Below, one piece after another: positions 24,481 through 31,158 of a stretch of 38,389 nt of DNA (the first letter of the stretch is position 1; each line of letters begins with the position of its first letter). The translations under genes and the position numbers were made by a program. Source of the stretch: Chitinispirillaceae bacterium (lineage in GTDB: Bacteria > Fibrobacterota > Chitinivibrionia > Chitinivibrionales > Chitinispirillaceae). The stretch covers positions 1 to 38,389 of the forward strand of contig JAFGNB010000104.1 of NCBI GenBank assembly GCA_016927235.1. The letters are read 5' to 3'. The notes beneath the pieces were generated by a model. It did not search any database. It saw only the letters and a program-made list of their open reading frames with translations, and had not been told where the DNA came from.

Positions 24481-25719
24481 CTGGATTTTCATCGGATTAC
24501 CGGCAGCTCGGTGGTGACGCAGGCGCTGTTCATCATTGCGCTGCTTTTTGTTTTGGGCGATTTTCTGATCACCGTTTTTACTATTGTTTATCAACGCTTT
24601 CTGTACGACCACTATCTGCGCAGAAAATATAAAACGCCCTTTACACCGCGCTGCGCTGTAATTATTCCATGCAAAGGCGTTTCAAGGGATCTTGAAAATA
24701 ACCTTCAGGGGTTCCTCGACCTTGATTATCCGGATTATCTGGTTATCTATGCCGTTGAAAGCGAACGGGATGCGGCCGTCGGCGTGATAAAGCGGATTAT
24801 GGCGGGCGATAGCCGGGCACGACTTGCAGTCGCCGGCTTATCGACGATGTGCGTTCAAAAGAACCAGAATCTGCTTGCCGGATTGAAAAAAGCGGAAGAC
24901 GCCGAGGTGTATGTCTTTGCCGATGCGGACATCAGGCCCGAACCGTCGTGGCTGAGGGAACTGGTTCTTCCGCTGGCGGATCCGGGCATAACCGCGACCA
25001 GCGGTTTCAGGTGGCTTCATGCGCGAAAAGGCACGCTGGGTGAGCTCGCTCATTCGTATGTCAATATTGTCATTTATATCCTTTTTTCCGCAGCTTGTTT
25101 CATCGGGGGAGTCGGATTGTGGGGCGGCTCGATGGCGATCCGGCGAAAGGATTTTGAAGCATTGAAAGTCGCGAAAAAATGGTCGCGTGCGGGCGTTGAC
25201 GATATGAGCCTTTCACACCTGGTGTTGAAAGCGCGGCGGAAAGCGGTCGTCGTTCCGCCATGCGTCACTCATACGGACGACCTCCTTCCGACGGTACGGG
25301 GCACTATCGACTGGTTTGAACGCCAGATAATGTATTTAAAGGCGTATCAGAAAAAACTGTGGTTTTTCATCGGTTTTCCGGTAGCGATATCAGGGATGTT
25401 TTTCATTATTCTTTTGCCGTTGGCGGCGGTAATCGCCCTGTCGCCTAAGCGGACGTTTCTTGCAGCGGGAGGGGGCGCCGCGACGTTGTTTTATATCGGC
25501 GAGCTGATCACGATCGCCCTTTACCCGCTTTTAGGGTCGACCTATCGGCCGGGGAAATTCATTGTCTACTGGCCGTTTTTACGATTGACTCACGGAATCA
25601 GTTACTGTCTTACTGCTTTGACAAATACAATCACCTGGGCGGGGATCAGGTATCGGCTGGCGTATAACGGCGACGTGGCCCGAATAGAGCGTCCGGGAGA
25701 TCCCGGTGAGGGGGAGTGA
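24481..25719 (+). CDS. GT2-family glycosyltransferase, ceramide-glucosyltransferase-like membrane protein
   Basis: The protein has a GT2/GT21 core. CAVIIPCKGV is followed by the metal-binding ADADIRPEPSWL, TSGFRWLHARKG, GGSMAIRRKDFEAL, the VDDMSLSHLV acid motif and WFERQIMYLKAY in place of QxxRW. An N-terminal anchor and several C-terminal membrane helices flank it. It should add a sugar to a lipid. The start is unusual: GGAGG at 24472-24476 is 4 bases before a CTG at 24481. The first conventional starts, GTG 24511 and 24514, are over 30 bases from it, and there is an in-frame stop at 24457. I therefore chose CTG (412 aa). With GTG 24511 it is 402 aa. Confidence 0.85.
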   Translation: MDFHRITGSSVVTQALFIIALLFVLGDFLITVFTIVYQRFLYDHYLRRKYKTPFTPRCAVIIPCKGVSRDLENNLQGFLDLDYPDYLVIYAVESERDAAVGVIKRIMAGDSRARLAVAGLSTMCVQKNQNLLAGLKKAEDAEVYVFADADIRPEPSWLRELVLPLADPGITATSGFRWLHARKGTLGELAHSYVNIVIYILFSAACFIGGVGLWGGSMAIRRKDFEALKVAKKWSRAGVDDMSLSHLVLKARRKAVVVPPCVTHTDDLLPTVRGTIDWFERQIMYLKAYQKKLWFFIGFPVAISGMFFIILLPLAAVIALSPKRTFLAAGGGAATLFYIGELITIALYPLLGSTYRPGKFIVYWPFLRLTHGISYCLTALTNTITWAGIRYRLAYNGDVARIERPGDPGEGE

Positions 25720-26339
25720 TGATGCGATGCGCGGTGTTCGCTTCCGGCGGGGGAAGCAACTTCCAGGCGCTCCTTGATCGGAAAGGGGCGGGAGATCTTC
25801 ATGTCGAGATTGCCGTCCTTGTCGTCAATAACAGCAGCGTAGGTGCGGTCGAACGCGCGAAAAAAAACAGTATTTCGGTGGTTCATTGTGCGCCTTCGCA
25901 GTTTGAAACGGAAGAAAGGTATGTCGAATCATTGCGCGGGCATCTGCAACACTACGGCGTCGAGCTGATCGTTTGTGCCGGCTACATGAAAAAAATCCCT
26001 TCCCCGGTAGTACACGCTTACCGCAACCGTATCCTCAACATCCACCCCGGTCTGTTGCCGGCATTCGGCGGTAAGGGTATGTACGGGGAGCGGGTGCACA
26101 AGGCTGTTCTTGAATACGGGGCAAAGATCAGCGGAATAACCGTTCATTTTATCGATGATGAATATGATCACGGACCGATTATCATGCAGAGGGCGGTTCC
26201 GGTACGGGACGGCGATACCCCGGAGAAACTAGCGGCGAGAGTACTCAAGGCGGAGCATGCACATTACTGGAGGGCAGTTGAGGCGGTAGGCAGCGGAAGG
26301 ATCCGTATTGAAGGGCGGCGGGTCGTTGGCCGGATCTGA
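25719..26339 (+). CDS. purN: Phosphoribosylglycinamide formyltransferase
   Basis: PurN transfers a formyl group from 10-formyl-THF to GAR in purine synthesis. The 206-residue protein shows GGGSNFQALLD, the catalytic NIHPGLLPAFGGKGMYG with the Asn-x-His pair, and the distal Asp in HFIDDEYDHGPII. The ATG at 25719 overlaps the TGA of the GT2 gene, with GGGGGAG directly upstream; an in-frame GTG at 25716 and a second ATG at 25722 are alternatives. rnhB follows with overlap. No other purine genes are near. Confidence 0.95.
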   Translation: MMRCAVFASGGGSNFQALLDRKGAGDLHVEIAVLVVNNSSVGAVERAKKNSISVVHCAPSQFETEERYVESLRGHLQHYGVELIVCAGYMKKIPSPVVHAYRNRILNIHPGLLPAFGGKGMYGERVHKAVLEYGAKISGITVHFIDDEYDHGPIIMQRAVPVRDGDTPEKLAARVLKAEHAHYWRAVEAVGSGRIRIEGRRVVGRI

Positions 26340-26985
26340 TTCAACCGCAGGGGCAACAGTCACGGGAAAGCTCTATTCGTTCGACAGGACGGAGGCTGAG
26401 GCGGGAGGACCGTTGATCGGGATTGATGAGGCGGGAAGGGGGCCGCTTGCAGGACCGGTCGTTGCAGCGGCAGTGCTGCTTAACCTCGCCGCCCCTATCG
26501 AAGGTATTAATGATTCGAAAAAATGTTCTCCGAAAGAACGGGAACGGCTCTATCGTAGTATTATCGCATCGGCATGCGGTTGGGCTGTGGGCGCAGCATC
26601 ATCTGAGGAAATCGACCGGCTAAATATCCTCCAGGCCACGTTGACGGCGATGTTCCGGGCAGTGTGCGGTCTCGCGGTTGCCTGGGAACGCGCATTGATC
26701 GACGGGAACATGATAGTGCCGCGCCTGCCCGCCTGCAGGCAGAAAGCGGTGGTGGGCGGCGACGGCCGCAGTGCGTCCATTGCGGCGGCATCGATAATCG
26801 CGAAAGTGACGCGCGACCGGATGATGATCGATTTTCACCGTCACTACCCGGCGTATCGGTTCGACCGGCATAAAGGGTATGGAACGGCGCTTCACCGGGA
26901 CATGATTAAGAAGTACGGGTTGTGTGCGATTCACCGGAAATCGTTTTACAGCGCAGCTACGGTGCAAACAACATTTTCTTTGTAA
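26308..26985 (+). CDS. rnhB: Ribonuclease HII
   Basis: The 225-residue protein is a type 2 RNase H that nicks RNA-DNA hybrids and misincorporated ribonucleotides. GIDEAGRGPLAGPVVAAAV has the first acidic pair, with further acids in INDSKKC, LIDGN and the SIIAKVTRDRMM segment; the PxYxFxxHKGYGT motif follows. The start is TTG at 26308, backed by GGAAGG 7 bases before it, and overlaps the end of purN by 32 bases. A roughly 20-residue leader before LIGIDEAGRG is longer than typical. Confidence 0.95.
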   Translation: MKGGGSLAGSDSTAGATVTGKLYSFDRTEAEAGGPLIGIDEAGRGPLAGPVVAAAVLLNLAAPIEGINDSKKCSPKERERLYRSIIASACGWAVGAASSEEIDRLNILQATLTAMFRAVCGLAVAWERALIDGNMIVPRLPACRQKAVVGGDGRSASIAAASIIAKVTRDRMMIDFHRHYPAYRFDRHKGYGTALHRDMIKKYGLCAIHRKSFYSAATVQTTFSL

Positions 26986-26999
26986 AGGAAGAAGAGGGT

Positions 27000-28298
27000 A
27001 TGGCGGAGGTACGGCCATTTAAGGGATTTCGTTTTCGATTGCGGCGCCCGGACGATCTGGGCAGATTTATCGCACCTCCTTACGACATGCTGGACGGGGC
27101 GATGATCGATGATCTTTATAAAAAAGATGATTGCAATATTGTGCGGATAACGCAGAACAAGCCCCGGCATGATGACCACACGAACGCCGATCGACACGCG
27201 CGTGCTGCATCGGTGCTTTCGTCATGGGTCGAAAAGGGAATTCTGCAGCGGGATGAGGAACCGTCGGTGTATATCTATGAGCAGCGGTTTACCGATGATC
27301 GTTGCCTTGAGAAAAAGGAGGTTGTGCGGACCGGTGTCGTCGTTCTGGTGAAACTGGCCGATTTTGCGGAGAAAATCGTCCTGCCACACGAAGCGACCCT
27401 GAGCGGACCGAAACAGGACCGTTATGAACTGCTCGATGCCTGCCGGACGCACACCGAACAGGTTTTCGGCCTGCTTGACGATGACGGCCGGTTCCATGCG
27501 ATGGTGCGCGGTATGGTGAACGATCATCCCGACGGATGTTTCACCGACAGTGACGGTGTGGCGCATTCGCTTTTCAGATGCAGCGACCGGACGTCCATCG
27601 AAGCGCTTATCGCTCTGGCCGGCGGCCGGACCGTTTTGATCGCCGACGGGCATCACCGTTATGAAACGGGGCTCAACTTTTACCGCGACCATCACCGGCC
27701 GGAATATGCCTATATCATGATAACGCTGGTGTCGACCGCCGATCCCGGGCTTTTGATACGTCCCTTTCACCGGCTCGTGCGTCGGGCGGGGCGTTCGGTG
27801 GATATGCACGCCGAAATCGCCGAATATTTCACCCTTGAAGACCACGGCGATGCGGATGCGAAAACGATATACCGTTTTATTGCCTCCGAAGACCGGCGGG
27901 AACTGCTGTTTCTCGACGGTGCGAAAGGGCGTTTGTACGGCTGCACGCTCAACGACAATGGGGAACAGTTTCTTTCGTCCACTATGCCGGAGCGGTCGAT
28001 GCTCTGGAAGCGGCTTCCGGTGTCGATGATCAATGTGATCGTCATCAACACCATTATGGGATTGCCGCTCGACGGGCGCGTTCTCCACGACGTGATCGAC
28101 TATGTCAATAATATTCCTGCCGGCATCGAACGGTGTATGGGGAACGGCGATTTCCACGGCGGCTTTTTCATCAGGCCAGCCACGATTGCGACCGTTGGCG
28201 CCGTTGTTGCCGCGGGAGAGCGGATGCCGCAGAAATCGACGAATTTTTACCCAAAAATTTATTCGGGTCTTGTTCTTTACAGGATGGATCCGGCGTGA
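27000..28298 (+). CDS. DUF1015 family protein
   Basis: The 432-residue protein matches the length and motifs of the uncharacterised DUF1015 family: VRPFKGFRFR near the start, APPYDML, EQRF, LPHEATLSGPKQDR, LIADGHHRYETGL and MPQKSTNFYPKIYSGLVLYRM at the end. GAAGAGGG is immediately before the ATG. It starts 14 bp after rnhB and ends overlapping the GTG of the UPF0104 gene by three bases, suggesting an operon running from purN. The family's function is unknown. Its HHRYET motif is conserved, hinting at a metal site. Confidence 0.9.
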   Translation: MAEVRPFKGFRFRLRRPDDLGRFIAPPYDMLDGAMIDDLYKKDDCNIVRITQNKPRHDDHTNADRHARAASVLSSWVEKGILQRDEEPSVYIYEQRFTDDRCLEKKEVVRTGVVVLVKLADFAEKIVLPHEATLSGPKQDRYELLDACRTHTEQVFGLLDDDGRFHAMVRGMVNDHPDGCFTDSDGVAHSLFRCSDRTSIEALIALAGGRTVLIADGHHRYETGLNFYRDHHRPEYAYIMITLVSTADPGLLIRPFHRLVRRAGRSVDMHAEIAEYFTLEDHGDADAKTIYRFIASEDRRELLFLDGAKGRLYGCTLNDNGEQFLSSTMPERSMLWKRLPVSMINVIVINTIMGLPLDGRVLHDVIDYVNNIPAGIERCMGNGDFHGGFFIRPATIATVGAVVAAGERMPQKSTNFYPKIYSGLVLYRMDPA

Positions 28299-29299
28299 AG
28301 CGCTCGACGGCGCTTCAGGTTTCGGCGGGAGTCGCGATCGCCGCGGCGGGAGTATGGATTTTTCTACGCCAAGTCAACGTTACGGAGATGCTCCACGAAA
28401 TGCGGCGGACACCGCTCTGGAAGGTAGCGATCGTTGCGGCACTCAATCCGGCGACCCTGCTCCTGCGGGCCTGGCGGTGGCAGGCGATGCTGCCGCAACG
28501 GAGCGAATGCTCGAAAAAGGGGCTTTTTCCGCTGGTGGTGATAGGGTTCATGATCAATAATTTTTTTCCGGCACGTATCGGAGAGGCCGTGCGTGCGGCG
28601 CTTCTCTGGAAACGGAACCGCTTTACCGTTGCCGAAAGCGTGGGCTCGATCATTGCGGAACGTTTTCTTGATGTGCTGGTGTTCGCCCTATTCTTTATTC
28701 TGCCGGTCGTTTTGCTGCCCCGGCTGTCGGTTGTCCGTACCTACGGCATACTGCTTGCGGGAGGGTGGTGCGTCGCGCCGCTTTGTTTTTTTGCTTATGC
28801 AAAAAAACCGGCGTCAATAAAACGGGTTGCGAAGCTGTTCCTGGCGATCGTGCCGGGGCGGTTCCGTACGGTGATCGCACCGATCGGTAAAGAAGTCATT
28901 TCGAATCTCGACTGGCTTTTTTCATTGAAGCGAACGGCGACCGTACTTACCCTTTCAGTGCTCACCCTGTTGTGTCAGGTGGGTATGCTGCAGGCGCTGG
29001 GGAGCGGCATTGACGGATTTAATGTTCTGGTCAGCATGTTCGGGATTGCGTTCGGCGCGATCGGGGCGGCGATTCCCCTTGCACCCGGCTACGTGGGGAC
29101 GCTGCATGCCATGATGCTCTCGGGACTGGCAATGGCGGGCGTCGCGGCGGACAAGGCCGGAGCGATCGCGGTGCTCTTCCATGCGATCGGATATTCGACC
29201 ATTGCGATCATGGGGATTTACTATTTTTTCAATTTGAAAATTTCGATGAAGGAGATACGAGAAAGCAAGGAATCAGGAGTCAGGAGTCGGAAGTCATGA
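28295..29299 (+). CDS. UPF0104 / LPG-synthase-TM family multi-pass membrane protein
   Basis: The 334-residue protein has about eight hydrophobic segments and family motifs such as LLLRAWRWQAMLP, GFMINNFFPARIGEAVRAAL, SIIAERFLDVLVF, and the C-terminal GAIGAAIPLAPGYVGTLHAMML. Members are lipid or polyprenyl-linked carrier flippase-like proteins, and the LPG synthase membrane part is related. The start is a GTG overlapping the DUF1015 stop. The last 9 codons (KESGVRSRKS before the stop) are built from four imperfect 7-bp direct repeats, so the C-terminal tail seems to have been added by repeat expansion. Its substrate is unknown; a GT2 gene lies upstream in the same neighbourhood. Confidence 0.88.
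   Translation: MKRSTALQVSAGVAIAAAGVWIFLRQVNVTEMLHEMRRTPLWKVAIVAALNPATLLLRAWRWQAMLPQRSECSKKGLFPLVVIGFMINNFFPARIGEAVRAALLWKRNRFTVAESVGSIIAERFLDVLVFALFFILPVVLLPRLSVVRTYGILLAGGWCVAPLCFFAYAKKPASIKRVAKLFLAIVPGRFRTVIAPIGKEVISNLDWLFSLKRTATVLTLSVLTLLCQVGMLQALGSGIDGFNVLVSMFGIAFGAIGAAIPLAPGYVGTLHAMMLSGLAMAGVAADKAGAIAVLFHAIGYSTIAIMGIYYFFNLKISMKEIRESKESGVRSRKS
29269..29296. repeat. Four tandem 7-bp imperfect repeats at the end of the UPF0104 gene
   Basis: Heptads GGAATCA, GGAGTCA, GGAGTCG and GAAGTCA run directly into the stop codon and encode the C-terminal tail. Similar short GGAGTCA repeats are seen in many bacterial genomes next to gene ends. Confidence 0.7.
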
Positions 29300-29430
29300 G
29301 GCGGATTGGGATCTGCGGAGGAGTAGTCGTTACGGCGGGGATCCCGATATATCTTTTATCAATTAGCCTCACTACATCATTTTCTCGGCTTCCGAATACT
29401 TGAAAAAAAATCCATCGCACAGGGGTCCCC

Positions 29431-30414
29431 ATGCATGAGAGAGAACAGCTGGAACGCCTATCGTCTTCGGTTCTGAAAATACGATCGGCATTGTCACAGC
29501 GCATTGTCGGCCAGAATGAGGTTATTTCTGATATGCTTGCCTGTTTTTTAGCAGGAGGACACTGCCTTCTGATCGGTGTTCCGGGCCTGGCGAAAACAAT
29601 GATGATTCACAGTCTGTCGGAGTGTCTTGATCTTAAGTTCAATCGTATTCAATTTACTCCCGACCTGATGCCGTCGGATATTACCGGTTCCGAGATACTT
29701 CATGAAGACCGGACAACCGGTACACGTGAACTTCGCTTTATTCAGGGACCGGTATTCAGCAATATTGTGCTCGCCGATGAGATCAACCGCACACCGCCGA
29801 AGACGCAAGCAGCCCTTCTGCAGGCGATGCAGGAGGGACAGGTCACATCGTCGGGGCATACCTACTCGCTTCCGCGACCGTTCTGGGTTTTGGCGACCCA
29901 GAATCCGATTGAGCAGGAGGGTACCTACCCGCTTCCCGAAGCGCAGCAGGACCGGTTCATGTTCTCGATCGAAATCGATTATCCCGATTATGACGATGAA
30001 CTGCAGATTGTCAGGACAACGACTTCGCAACGGAGGGTTGATCTTGCACCGGTTTGTTCGCTTGAAGAGATGCAATCGTACCGGGAACTGGTCTGGAACG
30101 TCCCGATCGCCGAATCGGTGATGAGCGCCGCAGTCTCCCTGGTGAGAGCCACACGACCCAGGGAACCTTCATGTCCGGATTCCATCAAGCCGCTTCTTAC
30201 CTGGGGGGCAGGACCGCGTGCTTCCCAATACCTTATTCTTTCCGCAAAAGCCTATGCCATTCTTGAGAACAGACCTACTCCCGATCTGAACGATGTCCGC
30301 CGCGCCGCTTATCCGGTCTTGCGTCACCGTCTGGTGCGCTCCTTTCATGCGGAAGTTGACAACATCAGTCAGAATCATATAATTGAAATACTTATAGATG
30401 CCATCTTCCAATAA
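29431..30414 (+). CDS. MoxR-family AAA+ ATPase
   Basis: The 327-residue protein carries a complete MoxR AAA+ core: Walker A GVPGLAKT (49-56), the FTPDLMPSDITGSE loop, Walker B NIVLADEINR with D116-E117, sensor 1 FWVLATQNP, and the sensor 2 region near WGAGPRASQYL. MoxR proteins act as chaperones for assembling complexes, usually with DUF58 and von Willebrand factor A proteins. Neither follows here: the next gene is an ECF sigma factor after a 173-bp gap. The ATG is preceded by AGGGG. The client complex cannot be guessed. Confidence 0.93.
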   Translation: MHEREQLERLSSSVLKIRSALSQRIVGQNEVISDMLACFLAGGHCLLIGVPGLAKTMMIHSLSECLDLKFNRIQFTPDLMPSDITGSEILHEDRTTGTRELRFIQGPVFSNIVLADEINRTPPKTQAALLQAMQEGQVTSSGHTYSLPRPFWVLATQNPIEQEGTYPLPEAQQDRFMFSIEIDYPDYDDELQIVRTTTSQRRVDLAPVCSLEEMQSYRELVWNVPIAESVMSAAVSLVRATRPREPSCPDSIKPLLTWGAGPRASQYLILSAKAYAILENRPTPDLNDVRRAAYPVLRHRLVRSFHAEVDNISQNHIIEILIDAIFQ

Positions 30415-30514
30415 TCCGGAGGGCCGGGCATCGCTACTCCTTACTCCGGAAAGGGAAGATTGCTGCAGAACGAAGCCGAACCGGCAAGTGAATGATAGCT
30501 ACTATTACTTTGAT

Positions 30515-30550
30515 ACCCCATGTTTTCAAGCCGATCATTGAAAGCGGGGT
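30515..30550. promoter_or_regulatory. Dyad symmetry upstream of the sigma factor gene
   Basis: ACCCC-N4-TTTCAA-N8-TTGAAA-N2-GGGGT spans the 38 to 73 bases before the sigma factor ATG at 30588. It could be an operator for autoregulation or a leader-RNA hairpin. I do not recognise the motif. Confidence 0.3.
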
Positions 30551-30587
30551 CGTTGCGTTCATACTTTTTCGCTAATAACGGAGTTCT

Positions 30588-31157
30588 ATGATTAAAACCA
30601 TCCTGGAGCCGACGCCTGAATTACTCGATGAATGCAGGGCGGGAAATCAACTCGCATTCAAAGAGATCTTTTATATGTTTCGCTCCTATGCATATAACCT
30701 TATTTACAAGATCACCGGACCGCACGGAGACCACGAAGATCTGCTGCAGGAAGTCTTTTTCCAGATCTATCTGTCGCTCAAGACCTTTCACGGCGACTCC
30801 TCGTTTAAAACCTGGTTTCACCGGGTGGTGATTCATGTCTGCACGCGACGGTGGCGTTATCAGAAGGCTGAAAAGAGAATATCGCCTAAACATACGGTAC
30901 ATATTGATGCTGTTGAGAATATGGTCCCTTCACACGAGATCGGCAGCCTGAAACATCTCGAGCTGAAAGATCTGGTCGAACGAGCGGTTGCAACCTTGGA
31001 TTATAAACTGCGGATTCCTTTAGTGCTTAATATCTACAGTGAAATGGACCTTGCGGAGATAGCGTCGATCATGGGAATTCCGGAAGGCACGGTCAAATCA
31101 CGTTTATTCACTGCGCGAAAACAGATGCGCGAATTTCTGGACGGTCTGGACAAGTAG
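30588..31157 (+). CDS. ECF-type RNA polymerase sigma factor
   Basis: The 189-residue protein contains sigma region 2 (about 15-85: ECRAGNQLAFKEIFYMFRSYAYNLIY, HEDLLQEVFFQIYLSL, FKTWFHRVVIHVCTRRWR) and region 4 (about 125-185: TLDYKLRIPLVLNIYSEMDLAEIASIMGIPEGTVKSRLFTARKQMREFL). It should direct RNA polymerase to a small regulon, probably in response to an envelope signal. CGGAG is placed 6 bases before the ATG. The FecR-PEGA-TPR protein gene begins 2 bp after its stop and is likely its regulator or anti-sigma partner. Confidence 0.95.
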   Translation: MIKTILEPTPELLDECRAGNQLAFKEIFYMFRSYAYNLIYKITGPHGDHEDLLQEVFFQIYLSLKTFHGDSSFKTWFHRVVIHVCTRRWRYQKAEKRISPKHTVHIDAVENMVPSHEIGSLKHLELKDLVERAVATLDYKLRIPLVLNIYSEMDLAEIASIMGIPEGTVKSRLFTARKQMREFLDGLDK

Positions 31158-31158
31158 C

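Noticed and set aside
27222-28157. 311-codon open frame on the minus strand
   Set aside because: It lies entirely within the DUF1015 gene, has low-complexity composition rich in His/Arg, and no Shine-Dalgarno sequence; it is a shadow of a GC-rich gene.
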